Assembly (NCBI GenBank): GCA_900544625.1
Contig: UQVR01000001.1
Location: 48,842-112,841 of the forward strand
Length of the DNA stretch: 64,000 bases
Direction of reading: 5' to 3'
Source: an uncultured Mycoplasmatota bacterium
GTDB lineage: Bacteria; Bacillota_I; Bacilli_A; RF39; UBA660
The notes beneath the pieces were generated by a model, which made no database searches, was not told the DNA's origin, and saw only the letters and a program-made list of their open reading frames with translations. A program made the translations under genes and the position numbers. This document shows, piece by piece, positions 7,674 through 16,821 of this stretch; position 1 is the stretch's first letter, and every line of letters begins with the position of its first letter.

Positions 7674-10600
7674 ACAACAATTGGCGGTTGACTTAGAGGG
7701 AACAAATATTATAGTTTCTGCAGGTGCTGGGTCTGGTAAAACCGCAGTATTATCAGAAAGGGTTATTAGAAAATTAAAAGATGGAATAGATATTAGAAAC
7801 ATTTTAATGTTAACATTTACTAATGAAGCTGCTGGAGAAATGGCTAATAGAATTAGAAAAAAAATAAAAAAAGCAGGATTAACTAATCAACTAGAGTTTT
7901 TAGATCAAGCTTATATTACAACATTTGATGCTTTTGCCTTAAGTTTGGTAAAAAAATATCATTATGTTTTAAATATTGATAAATCAATTGATATTATAGA
8001 TTCTTCAATTATTGATTTAAAAAGAAATGAATTTTTAGAAGAAATATTTTTAAGTCTTTATGAGGCAAAAGATGAAAAATTTTTAAAGTTAATTGGAGAT
8101 TTTACTACACGTGATGATGAAGTTATTAAAAAAGCTATTTTAAGTATTAATAAAAGTCTAGATTTGAAATACGATAAAGAAGATTATATCGATAATTATA
8201 TAAATAACTTTTATAATAATAAATATATAGAGCAATTATTTGCTGAGTATTTTAATTATTTAAAAAAAATATCTTTAGAACTTGAAGATTCTGTTTTAAT
8301 ATTAGAAAACTTTATGGATTCATCAAGTTATGAAAACATTTATAATTCCTTAAATAAATTATTTAGACCAAATAGTTATAATGATTTATATAAAAATAAT
8401 AATATTATTTTGCCTAGATTTACAAAGGTAGATTCAAGTGGCATAAGTGTAAAAGAAAATATTCAAGAACTGTTTAAGGAGTTAAATGAATTAATTATAT
8501 ATAGTGAAGATGAGCTCAAAAACAATTATTTTTGCACTAGAGATTATGTGGAAGTAATATTAAAAATAATTAAAATGTTAGATGAAAAAATAAGCTTATA
8601 TAAGAAAGAACATAATTCTTATGAATTTACAGATATTGCTAAAATGGCTATATCAATAGTTAAAGACAATGAAGATATAAGATTAGAATTGAAAGATAAA
8701 TTCAATGAGATAATGATAGATGAATATCAAGATACTAATGATTTACAAGAAACATTTATTAAATTATTAGAAAATGATAATGTTTATATGGTTGGAGATA
8801 TTAAACAATCTATTTATAGATTTAGAAATGCAAATCCATTAATATTTAAGGATAAATATGATAGATATGGTATTAATAATGGTGGAAAAAAGATTGATTT
8901 ACTTAAAAATTTTAGATCTAGAGAAGAAGTATTATATAATATAAATGAAATTTTTGCACCATTAATGACACAAGATATTGGGGGAATAAACTATAAAGAA
9001 AGTCATGCTATGGTATATGGTAATAAAGCCTATATTGAAAAGGGTGCTAATGATTATAATAACTATTTAGATATTTTAACCTATAATAATGAAGATAAAA
9101 AATATACAAATGATGAAATAGAAGCGTTTATAATAGCTAAGGATATTAAGAAGAAAATAGAAGAAAAGTATTTAGTTTTTGATTTTGATAAAGAATGTAA
9201 TAGAGATGTAACTTATAATGATTTTTGTATTATTCTAGATCGTGGAAGCAAGATGAGCTTGTTTAAAAAAGTTTTTGAGTACCTAGATATACCAATGGAG
9301 GTGTATAAGGATAATAATTTGATAGAAGAAAATGATATTTTTATAATTAAAAATATTATTGGACTAATTTTATCTATTAAAGATGGGATATATAATAAAA
9401 ATTTAAAATATTATTTTACAAGCGTTGCCAGAAGTTATATTGGTAATTTATGTGATAATGAAATATTTAAATGCTTTGAAGAAAATAAAATTTTTAAAAC
9501 AGATATATATAATAAATGTTATGAAATAAGCAAAGATATTGATATTATGACTCCGAATATATTACTTAAAAGAATTATTAAAGACTTTGATTTTTATGAT
9601 AAATTTATTTTGGTAGGTAATGTTGATGCTGCGATTAAAAGAATTAATTATTTGCTTGAATTATCTAAGAATGTCGAAAATTTAGGCTTTTCTATTATTG
9701 ATTTTAGTAATTATTTAAATGAAATGATAGATAGTGATCAAGAAATTAAATATAAAGAGGGTAAGAGTAATAGTATTTCTGTAAAGATTATGAATATTCA
9801 TAAATCTAAAGGGCTTGAATTTCCTATTTGTTATTTTGCAGGTTTTCCTAAGACATTTAATATAAGTGATTTAAAAAATAAATTTATGTTTGATAATAAA
9901 TATGGAATTCTCACTCCATTTTATAAGGAAGGTATTGGAGAAACATTTGTTAAAACTTTGGTTAAAAATAATTATTATTTAAATGAAGTAGCAGAAAAAA
10001 TAAGATTATTTTATGTAGCTTTAACTCGCGCTAAAGAAAAAATGATTATGGTTATGCCTAATATTGAAGATAAAAAATATGTTAAAGATGAAATATCTTT
10101 TATGGATGGAATTAAATTTAGATCTTTTTATGATTTTATAAAATCTATATCAGGAAATTTAGCAAAATATATGATTAATGTTGATTTAAATAATGTTGGA
10201 GTTACTAAAGATTATGAGTTTAGTAAAAGTTTAAGTAAAAATATGGTTAATAATGAAGAGGCTAATATGTTATTTATTGAGGATGAAATACCTTTTATTG
10301 AAATTGAAAAGAAACATGCATCAAAAACTATTAAAGAGATATTATCTGTTAGTGATGAAAAAACTTTAGAGTTTGGGACTAAGATTCATGAATTACTTGA
10401 ACTTACTGATTTTGAAAATGCCAATACAGACAATAAATATGTGAATCATTTACTTAATACATTTGATTTTAACAGTGCTAAAATTTATCAAGAACTAGAG
10501 TTTTCATATGAACTGGATGATGTTTTATATCATGGGATTATTGATTTAATGTTAGAATATGAAGATAAAATATTTATAATTGATTATAAATTAAAAAATA

Positions 10601-10725
10601 TTGATGATGAAAATTATATAAAGCAATTAAATGTATATTATAATTATGTTAAATGTATAAGTAATAAAGATGTTCATATGTACTTATATTCTATACTTGA
10701 TAATGTTACTAAGGAAATTATATAA
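7657..10725 (+). CDS. addA: AddA/RexA helicase-nuclease
   Basis: ATP-dependent 3'-5' helicase and nuclease of AddAB. UvrD/Rep superfamily motifs appear in order: Walker A SAGAGSGKT (residues 21-29), TFTNEAAGEM, DEYQDT near residue 355, GDIKQSIYRFR, KNFRSREEV, NIHKSKGLEFP, and YVALTRAKE near residue 785. The C-terminal PD-(D/E)XK nuclease is complete (GIIDLML, then IIDYKLKN near residue 974, then QLNVYYNY). GGAGG at 7644-7648 gives best spacing to ATG 7657; ATG 7654 is an alternative. The 17-nt overlap with addB implies translational coupling. Length 1022 residues is slightly shorter than in Bacillus. Confidence 0.95.
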   Translation: MDLTPEQQLAVDLEGTNIIVSAGAGSGKTAVLSERVIRKLKDGIDIRNILMLTFTNEAAGEMANRIRKKIKKAGLTNQLEFLDQAYITTFDAFALSLVKKYHYVLNIDKSIDIIDSSIIDLKRNEFLEEIFLSLYEAKDEKFLKLIGDFTTRDDEVIKKAILSINKSLDLKYDKEDYIDNYINNFYNNKYIEQLFAEYFNYLKKISLELEDSVLILENFMDSSSYENIYNSLNKLFRPNSYNDLYKNNNIILPRFTKVDSSGISVKENIQELFKELNELIIYSEDELKNNYFCTRDYVEVILKIIKMLDEKISLYKKEHNSYEFTDIAKMAISIVKDNEDIRLELKDKFNEIMIDEYQDTNDLQETFIKLLENDNVYMVGDIKQSIYRFRNANPLIFKDKYDRYGINNGGKKIDLLKNFRSREEVLYNINEIFAPLMTQDIGGINYKESHAMVYGNKAYIEKGANDYNNYLDILTYNNEDKKYTNDEIEAFIIAKDIKKKIEEKYLVFDFDKECNRDVTYNDFCIILDRGSKMSLFKKVFEYLDIPMEVYKDNNLIEENDIFIIKNIIGLILSIKDGIYNKNLKYYFTSVARSYIGNLCDNEIFKCFEENKIFKTDIYNKCYEISKDIDIMTPNILLKRIIKDFDFYDKFILVGNVDAAIKRINYLLELSKNVENLGFSIIDFSNYLNEMIDSDQEIKYKEGKSNSISVKIMNIHKSKGLEFPICYFAGFPKTFNISDLKNKFMFDNKYGILTPFYKEGIGETFVKTLVKNNYYLNEVAEKIRLFYVALTRAKEKMIMVMPNIEDKKYVKDEISFMDGIKFRSFYDFIKSISGNLAKYMINVDLNNVGVTKDYEFSKSLSKNMVNNEEANMLFIEDEIPFIEIEKKHASKTIKEILSVSDEKTLEFGTKIHELLELTDFENANTDNKYVNHLLNTFDFNSAKIYQELEFSYELDDVLYHGIIDLMLEYEDKIFIIDYKLKNIDDENYIKQLNVYYNYVKCISNKDVHMYLYSILDNVTKEII

Positions 10726-10744
10726 TAAAAGAAAGGAGTTTTTT

Positions 10745-11929
10745 ATGAGGGTAGCAGTAATTGGAGCTGGAGCTTCAGGTTTAATGGCAAGTTTGTTTGC
10801 ATCCAAAAGTAATGATGTAGTAGTTTTTGACGGAAATAGTGATGCTGGAAAAAAATTATTACTTACTGGTAATGGAAGATGTAATATTGGTAATGTAAAT
10901 AATGATTTAAGTAAATTTCATTCTAGTAATGATGAATTAATTAAACAAGTAATTAGTGAACAAAATATAAATATTATTAAAAATTTATTTGAAAATATTG
11001 GACTTGTTATAAAAAATAAAAATGGCTATTTGTATCCATATAGTGAAAAGTCTAGTAGTGTTTTATCTGTTTTAAAAAGTGCTTGTATTAATAATAATGT
11101 AAAGTTTAAATTTAATTCAATTATTGATAAAATAGAAAAACTAAATGAAAAATTTTTAATAAATGATGAAGAATTCGATAAAGTAATTATTACTACTGGA
11201 GGGTGTAGTTATCCTAAGACTGGTAGTACTGGTATTGGCTATTTTTTTGCATCTTCTTTTGGTCATAACATTGTGCCTTTAAATCCAAGTTTGATGCCCG
11301 TTATAACTAATACAGGTCTTGAAAAAGACTGGGCTGGAAAAAGGTGTGAAGTTCTTGTTACACTTTTAGAAAATAATAAAAAAATAAAACAGGAACATGG
11401 AGAAATACAATTTACTAATTATGGCTTAAGTGGAATTTGTGTTTTTAATTTAAGTAGAAATATTTGCATTGGATTAAAAAATGGTTCGAAAGAAGAAATA
11501 TCTATTAACTTTATCCCTTGGTTAAATAATGAAACTTTAGAAACTTTTATAGAAAATAAAAATATATCTAAGAAAACTATTTTCGAAGCATGTGATGGAT
11601 TTCTTGATTATAAAATAACTGAAGTATTACTAAAATATTTAAAAATTAATAAAAATAAAAAATGGAATGAATTAAGTTATTTGGAAAAAAATAATTTTTG
11701 TAATACTTTAAAAGACTTTAAAATTGAAGTGGTTGGAACAAAGGATTTTTTAGATGCTCAAGTTACTAGTGGTGGTATTTGTTTAAATGAAATTAATCTA
11801 AATACTATGGAATCCAAGTTGGTTAAAAACTTATATTTTGCCGGTGAAGTGCTTGATTTAGATGGTGATTGTGGTGGCTATAATTTAACAATAGCTTTTA
11901 TAACAGGTATGTTAGCAGGTGAAAAATGA
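10745..11929 (+). CDS. HI0933-like FAD-binding oxidoreductase
   Basis: A 394-residue flavoprotein of the BaiN/YhiN/HI0933 family; the physiological substrate of most members is unknown. It shows the Rossmann FAD motif GAGASG near the N-terminus, LLLTGNGRCNIGN (family LLxSGxGRCNxTN), ITTGGCSYPKTGSTG, and the C-terminal FAGEVLDLDGDCGGYN block that closes on the flavin. ATG 10745 follows GAAAGGAG with good spacing. It lies 19 nt after addA and overlaps the next gene by 4 nt (ATGA), so it is part of the same transcription unit as addBA and a second flavoprotein. Confidence 0.85.
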   Translation: MRVAVIGAGASGLMASLFASKSNDVVVFDGNSDAGKKLLLTGNGRCNIGNVNNDLSKFHSSNDELIKQVISEQNINIIKNLFENIGLVIKNKNGYLYPYSEKSSSVLSVLKSACINNNVKFKFNSIIDKIEKLNEKFLINDEEFDKVIITTGGCSYPKTGSTGIGYFFASSFGHNIVPLNPSLMPVITNTGLEKDWAGKRCEVLVTLLENNKKIKQEHGEIQFTNYGLSGICVFNLSRNICIGLKNGSKEEISINFIPWLNNETLETFIENKNISKKTIFEACDGFLDYKITEVLLKYLKINKNKKWNELSYLEKNNFCNTLKDFKIEVVGTKDFLDAQVTSGGICLNEINLNTMESKLVKNLYFAGEVLDLDGDCGGYNLTIAFITGMLAGEK

Positions 11930-13482
11930 TAATAATTAAAAATATTAGAGTGTGTCCAAAAGAAAATATTGACATAAAATACTTAGCTTCGAAAAAACTA
12001 AAAGTAAATCAATATGATATAAAAGATGTAACTATTCATAAAATGTCTATTGATGCTAGAAACAAGAAAATGTTTGCTTATGTATATGATTTGGATGTAA
12101 CTATTGATAATGAGAATAAATATGTTGGTAAAGATGTAATTTTGGTAGAAAATGAAGATTATGTTTTACCTCAGATGGGTAATAATATTTTAAGCAACAG
12201 GCCAATTGTAGTTGGGTCTGGTCCAGCAGGTCTTTTTTGTACTTATATGCTTGCTAAATACGGTTATAAGCCAATATTAATTGAACGTGGGGAAAAAATT
12301 GAAGATCGTGTTAAAAGCGTTGGAGAATTTTGGCAAAATAATAAATTTACTAAAAATAGCAATGTTCAGTTTGGAGAAGGAGGAGCTGGTACCTTCAGTG
12401 ATGGAAAATTAAATACTTTAGTTAAGGATAAGGAAAATAGAATGCGGGAAGTATTTAAAATATTTGTGGAATGTGGGGCACCACAAGAAATTATGTATGA
12501 TAGTAAGCCTCACATAGGTACAGATATATTAAGAAGTGTAATTATTAATATAAGAAAAAAAATATTATCTTTTGGGGGTGAAATTTATTATAATTCATTA
12601 CTAGAGGATATAGTTATTAATAACGGAAAAGTTAGCCAAGTAAAAATAAATGGAAAATTAATTGGTACAGATATATTAGTTTTAGCAATTGGACATTCTG
12701 CTAGAGACACATTTAAAATGCTTGTTAAAAATAATTTGAATTTAGTATCAAAACCTTTTGCTGTTGGAGTAAGGATTATTCATCCTCAAGATATGATAAA
12801 TGAAAATCAATATCCAATTAATTACCCTTTTTTGCCTCCGGCATCTTATAAACTGACTTATAAAAGTAAAAGTGGCCGTGGGGTTTATAGTTTTTGTATG
12901 TGTCCTGGAGGCTATGTAGTTAATGCTAAAAGTGAAAACGATGGCATTTGTGTTAATGGAATGAGTAATTATAAAAGAGATACAAAATACGCTAATAGTG
13001 CAATTGTGGTTACCGTTGGACCTAACGACTACGGTGTAAATATATTAGATGGTATGTATTTTCAAGAAATGATAGAAAAAAGAGCATATAAGATTTGTGA
13101 TGGATTGATACCTGTTCAAGGTTATGAAGATTATAAAAATAATGTTGTTTCTAAAAATATTGATATAGATGCATTTAAAGGAAATATTGGCTATGGTAAT
13201 ATTAATGATATTTTTCCAGAGTTTATTAATGATAGTTTAAAAGAAGGAATAGATTATTTTGATAATAAAATTAAAGGCTTTAATGGTAAAGATGCAATTA
13301 TAGCTGCTCCAGAAACTAGAACGAGTAGTCCAATAAGAATTTTAAGAGATGAAAATTTGGAAGCAAGTATTAAAGGAATATATCCATGTGGTGAAGGTGC
13401 TGGTTATGCCGGAGGAATTACCACAAGTGCTATGGATGGCATGAAAATATTTGAAAGTATCTATAAAACCTATAAAAATTAG
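11926..13482 (+). CDS. FAD-dependent dehydrogenase, COG2509 type
   Basis: A 518-residue predicted flavoprotein. The first ~95 residues are a small N-terminal domain (CPKENIDIKYLASKKL), followed by the FAD-binding Rossmann motif VVGSGPAGLF near residue 100, then FGEGGAGTFSDGKLNT, KPHIGTD, FAVGVRIIHPQ, and a C-terminal APETRTSSPIRI...GEGAGYAGGI block. This order is characteristic of the large uncharacterised FAD-dependent dehydrogenases. Its start overlaps the stop of the upstream flavoprotein (ATGA), so expression is coupled. Substrate unknown. Confidence 0.85.
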   Translation: MIIIKNIRVCPKENIDIKYLASKKLKVNQYDIKDVTIHKMSIDARNKKMFAYVYDLDVTIDNENKYVGKDVILVENEDYVLPQMGNNILSNRPIVVGSGPAGLFCTYMLAKYGYKPILIERGEKIEDRVKSVGEFWQNNKFTKNSNVQFGEGGAGTFSDGKLNTLVKDKENRMREVFKIFVECGAPQEIMYDSKPHIGTDILRSVIINIRKKILSFGGEIYYNSLLEDIVINNGKVSQVKINGKLIGTDILVLAIGHSARDTFKMLVKNNLNLVSKPFAVGVRIIHPQDMINENQYPINYPFLPPASYKLTYKSKSGRGVYSFCMCPGGYVVNAKSENDGICVNGMSNYKRDTKYANSAIVVTVGPNDYGVNILDGMYFQEMIEKRAYKICDGLIPVQGYEDYKNNVVSKNIDIDAFKGNIGYGNINDIFPEFINDSLKEGIDYFDNKIKGFNGKDAIIAAPETRTSSPIRILRDENLEASIKGIYPCGEGAGYAGGITTSAMDGMKIFESIYKTYKN

Positions 13483-13512
13483 TTGATAAATTATTATTTG
13501 TTATGATATAAT
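13483..13512 (+). promoter_or_regulatory. Extended -10 promoter for the 36-aa ORF
   Basis: TTGATA 13483-13488, 18-nt spacer, TGaTATAAT with the hexamer at 13507-13512. Confidence 0.7.
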
Positions 13513-13538
13513 CTTTAAGAAAGAAGTGAGGTGCGTTT

Positions 13539-13649
13539 ATGAAAACATTTAAGAAAAATTTACCTGAAGGTGTAAAAAAACAATTTGCTTTATATAAAGG
13601 TGTAAAAGTAAGATTAATTAACAAAAATAATAAAAAGAAAAGTAAATAA
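13539..13649 (+). CDS. 36-aa basic small protein
   Basis: Reads MKTFKKNLPEGVKKQF at the start and ends in NKNNKKKSK; 13 of its residues are Lys or Arg, and there is no membrane segment. It has its own promoter, a GTGAGGTG ribosome binding site before ATG 13539, and a strong terminator 24 nt after the stop, so it looks like a genuine monocistronic gene. Function unknown; a ribosome- or nucleic-acid-associated peptide is possible from charge alone. Confidence 0.6.
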   Translation: MKTFKKNLPEGVKKQFALYKGVKVRLINKNNKKKSK

Positions 13650-13672
13650 TATATTTTCGATCAATTTTGACA

Positions 13673-13698
13673 GGAAGAATGAAAATTCTTCCTTTTTT
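13673..13698 (+). terminator. Intrinsic terminator of the 36-aa ORF
   Basis: GGAAGAAT (13673-13680) / ATTCTTCC (13685-13692) with a GAAA tetraloop and six T. Confidence 0.9.
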
Positions 13699-13762
13699 GA
13701 TAAAATAATTTATTTATATAAAGAAGTGGATGTGGTAAAGTAGTGGGCAGGGAGTTGATTTA

Positions 13763-14236
13763 ATGAAGATTGTTATTATAGTGTTTTTTTGTTTGTTATT
13801 ATGTGGATGTAATTATAATATAGAAGCAATTGAAGAAAGTAATTATCATGAAGAAATACTAACTTATTATGGAGTACTTATTATTCCTAAAATAAATATG
13901 TATTTAGGTTTTTATGATGAAAATAATAAAAATAATGATGTAAATAAAAATGTAATGTTGATTAATACTAATATAAAAAATACGTATTTATTAGCTGCTC
14001 ATTCAGGAACAGGAAAATTAGCGTATTTTAATGATTTAAGATATCTTGATATTGGTGATGAAATTATTTTGAAATTTAATAATAAAGTAAATCATTATAT
14101 TGTAAGTAGTATTAGAAATGAAGTGAAAAATGGTAAAATTAATATAAAAATGGAAGAAAATCAAGTTATTTTAACTACTTGTAATCAAATAAAGAAAGGA
14201 TACCAATTAATTGTTGAAGGAAATTTAGTAAATTAA
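13763..14236 (+). CDS. Sortase-like lipoprotein lacking the usual catalytic Arg
   Basis: A 157-residue protein with a hydrophobic signal ending in a lipobox-like LCGC (Cys16 as possible lipidation site). A sortase core follows: LIIPKINMYLGF, LLAAHSGTGKLAYFNDL with catalytic His80, DIGDEIIL, and VILTTCNQ with catalytic Cys140. In classical sortases an Arg about 8-13 residues after the Cys completes the active site; here the aligned position before LIV is Gln148. This may be a Gln variant of a divergent sortase family or an inactive copy. No LPXTG-type substrate was seen in the window. GGGAG precedes ATG 13763. Confidence 0.7.
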   Translation: MKIVIIVFFCLLLCGCNYNIEAIEESNYHEEILTYYGVLIIPKINMYLGFYDENNKNNDVNKNVMLINTNIKNTYLLAAHSGTGKLAYFNDLRYLDIGDEIILKFNNKVNHYIVSSIRNEVKNGKINIKMEENQVILTTCNQIKKGYQLIVEGNLVN

Positions 14237-14296
14237 TTGTTTTAACTATTAATTTTTTTAAATATTTGATATAATTAACTGCAAGGAGATGTAGTT

Positions 14297-14692
14297 ATGG
14301 CAAAATCTAGAAGTGAACTTAGAAATATTATTATGGTTATTTTATATCAAATTGATATATATGAAACTCGTGGGGTCCCGTTTAATATTGATGAAGTAAT
14401 AAAAGAGAATTTGAATGTGGATAATGAATTTGTTAAAGATATAGTTTATGGCGTAGCTACATATAAAAATAGTTTAGATGAAATTGCTAATAAATATATT
14501 GAAGGGTGGACCATTGATAGAATAGATAAAACTGGAGCTGCAATATTAAGAATGGGATTATATGAATTAAAATTTACAGATACTCCAGAAATTGTTGTTA
14601 TTAATGAAGCTATTGAATTAGCTAAGAAATATTGTGATGATTCTGTTAGAAAAATAATTAATGCAGTTTTAGATAAATATATTAAGGAATAA
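14297..14692 (+). CDS. nusB: Transcription antitermination factor NusB
   Basis: All-helical RNA-binding factor that with NusE binds boxA RNA in rRNA antitermination. 131 residues, normal length. Conserved family segments are present: RSELRNIIMVILYQID at the N-terminus, then WTIDRIDKTGAAILRMGLYE, VVINEAIELAKKY and VRKIINAVLDKY at the C-terminus. GCAAGGAGATG precedes ATG 14297, and an extended -10 TGaTATAAT (hexamer 14270-14275) lies upstream. In Bacillota nusB is often next to xseA-xseB; here a HipA-like kinase gene stands between nusB and xseA. Confidence 0.95.
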   Translation: MAKSRSELRNIIMVILYQIDIYETRGVPFNIDEVIKENLNVDNEFVKDIVYGVATYKNSLDEIANKYIEGWTIDRIDKTGAAILRMGLYELKFTDTPEIVVINEAIELAKKYCDDSVRKIINAVLDKYIKE

Positions 14693-14693
14693 T

Positions 14694-15494
14694 ATGTTAA
14701 TACCAATGAAAATAAAAAGAAATTTGGCTCATTATGATGGTAAGTTCATAAAAATTAAAGGTAAAGAATATTATTGTAAAAATGCTATGGATCCAGGAGA
14801 TCAATTATTTGCTAATGCTATTGCAGAAAAACTTGGTATTATATGTGCAAAAGACTATATTATTGAGGTTGATGGAGATTATTATTATTTAAGTTATAGT
14901 TTTAATAATGATGGAATTTTTAAAGATGGAAATCGATTAGGGATTAAATCTAATGGATTATATGATATATGGATGTTCTTTGAAAAGAATTATCCAAATG
15001 ATAGTGAAAAACTTACTTATCAATTAATTAGAGTTTATCTTTTTGATATTTTTATGATGAATAGTGATCGTAACCTAGGAAATTTAGGTATATTAATTCG
15101 TGATGGTGTAGCAGATTTATGCATTTTAGATAACGAATATGTTTTTAGTGATTTCGGAGCAAATTTATTACCAAAGTTATTTTTTGATGATAGGTTAAAA
15201 AGTTATAAGTGTGCTGATAGTTTAGATAATAGATTGCCTATATGTGTACTTAAAAATATTGAGTCTTTAGAGTATTTTCTTGCAACTTCTGCTCAGGAAT
15301 TTTATGATATTGTTTTAGAATTTTATAATACTTTAACTCCAGATTTAATTCTTTTGGAAATGAAAAAACTTAATAAAATGGGCTTTACTCTAGAAAATCA
15401 AGAACATTCTTTAATACTTTATAAAAAATATTATGAATTGATTGGAAACTTACTTTTAGAAAGGGGTATTTTAGATGGAAAAAGACTATCTTAA
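14694..15494 (+). CDS. Short HipA-like kinase, copy 1
   Basis: 266 residues, equivalent to the catalytic part of HipA-type Ser/Thr kinases without their ~150-residue N-terminal subdomain. It shows a candidate ATP-anchoring Lys in EYYCKNAMD, a family block YYYLSYSFNNDG, the catalytic loop NSDRNLGN (Asp125, Asn130) and the metal-binding DNE (146-148). Compared with copy 2 (17663) the loop has DRN instead of DRH. No HipB-type antitoxin gene lies beside it. It begins 1 nt after nusB with AAGGA upstream, and its end overlaps xseA by 20 nt, so it is translated within the nusB-xseA run. Substrate unknown. Confidence 0.65.
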   Translation: MLIPMKIKRNLAHYDGKFIKIKGKEYYCKNAMDPGDQLFANAIAEKLGIICAKDYIIEVDGDYYYLSYSFNNDGIFKDGNRLGIKSNGLYDIWMFFEKNYPNDSEKLTYQLIRVYLFDIFMMNSDRNLGNLGILIRDGVADLCILDNEYVFSDFGANLLPKLFFDDRLKSYKCADSLDNRLPICVLKNIESLEYFLATSAQEFYDIVLEFYNTLTPDLILLEMKKLNKMGFTLENQEHSLILYKKYYELIGNLLLERGILDGKRLS

Positions 15495-16734
15495 TATTAG
15501 TGATTTAAATAATTATATAAAAAACATTTTAGATAAAGATTCTTTTTTAAATAAAGTTTATTTAAAAGGTGAAATTAGTAATTTTAAAAATCATACCAGA
15601 GGACATTTATATTTTACTTTGAAAGATGATAATTCTAGAATAAGTGCTGTTATGTTTCAAAATAGTGCAATTAAACTTACATTTGTACCTGAAGATGGGA
15701 TGAATGTTTTAGTTGAAGGAAGAATAAGTGCTTATCCTGCACAAGGCAGTTATCAGATTTATATTGAAAAAATGGAACCTGATGGACTTGGTGCTTTATA
15801 TATAGAATATGAAAAGTTAAAGAAAAAGTTAGCAAGTGAAGGATTATTTAACCCAGAACATAAAAAAGCAATTCCTAAATTTCCTGAAAAGATTGGAGTT
15901 ATTACAGCATCAACTGGGGCAGCTGTTCGAGATATAATGAGTACAATTAGAAGAAGATATCCAATTTGTGAAGCAATTTTATTTCCATGCTTAGTACAAG
16001 GATGTGATGCTGCGCCGGATATTGTTAGACAAATTAAAAAAGCTGATGCATTTGGTGTTGATACTATTATAGTTGGCCGTGGTGGTGGTTCTATTGAAGA
16101 TTTATGGGCTTTTAATGAAGAAATAGTTGCGAAAGCAATTTATGAATGTAATACCCCGATTATAAGCGCTGTTGGACATGAAATAGATTGGACGATTGCG
16201 GATTTTGTGGCTGATTTAAGGGCACCAACTCCAACAGGAGCTGCTGAAATGGCCGTACCCACTGTTATTGATATTAATACACTTTTAAATAATTATAAAA
16301 TTAGACTTAATAAAAATATTAAAAATATGATAAATACTAAATTCATTAAATGGAGAAGCTTAAAAAATAGTTTTGTATTAAAAAATCCTATGAGTATGTA
16401 TGAAATTAAAGAACAAAAATTAGATGCTTTGCTTGATAAATTAAATAAAGATATTAAAGTAATATTACAAAATAATGAAATGAAACTAAATAAAATAAAA
16501 ATGTCATACGTAATTCAAAATCCAATGAGTTTGATTGATAAGAAGAAAAATGAATATAATTTACTTATTAATACTTTGAAACTAGTAAATCCTCTTGGTA
16601 TTTTAGAAAAAGGTTATTCTTTAGCAACTATTAATGATAAGGTAATTAAGTCAAGTAATGATGTAAATATTGATGATATTATTAATATTAAATTACATGA
16701 GGGGAATATTAAAGCAAAGGTTGTAGAAAAATAG
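15475..16734 (+). CDS. xseA: Exodeoxyribonuclease VII large subunit
   Basis: Catalytic subunit of ExoVII, which degrades single-stranded DNA from both ends. 419 residues: N-terminal OB-fold (VYLKGEISNFKNHTRGHLYFTLKD, first ~100 residues), then the nuclease domain with GVITASTGAAVRDI, GRGGGSIEDLWAFN and PIISAVGHEIDWTIADFVAD, a coiled-coil region, and C-terminal ILEKGYSL. Starts inside the 3' end of the upstream HipA-like gene, with AAAGGGG as ribosome binding site. Its partner xseB is 2.3 kb downstream instead of adjacent. Confidence 0.95.
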   Translation: MEKDYLNISDLNNYIKNILDKDSFLNKVYLKGEISNFKNHTRGHLYFTLKDDNSRISAVMFQNSAIKLTFVPEDGMNVLVEGRISAYPAQGSYQIYIEKMEPDGLGALYIEYEKLKKKLASEGLFNPEHKKAIPKFPEKIGVITASTGAAVRDIMSTIRRRYPICEAILFPCLVQGCDAAPDIVRQIKKADAFGVDTIIVGRGGGSIEDLWAFNEEIVAKAIYECNTPIISAVGHEIDWTIADFVADLRAPTPTGAAEMAVPTVIDINTLLNNYKIRLNKNIKNMINTKFIKWRSLKNSFVLKNPMSMYEIKEQKLDALLDKLNKDIKVILQNNEMKLNKIKMSYVIQNPMSLIDKKKNEYNLLINTLKLVNPLGILEKGYSLATINDKVIKSSNDVNIDDIINIKLHEGNIKAKVVEK

Positions 16735-16821
16735 GCTTGTGATACATTTTTGAACAAAAAATAAAAATAATATACCAAAATAAAAATATGTAAATACAAT
16801 TTAATTTAAGGGGGAATAAAA

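Noticed and set aside
16735..16821. Possible SOS (LexA) box upstream of dinD
   Set aside because: Only a half-like GAAC is present (16752-16755); the partner GTTC at the required spacing is missing, so no Gram-positive LexA site is claimed.
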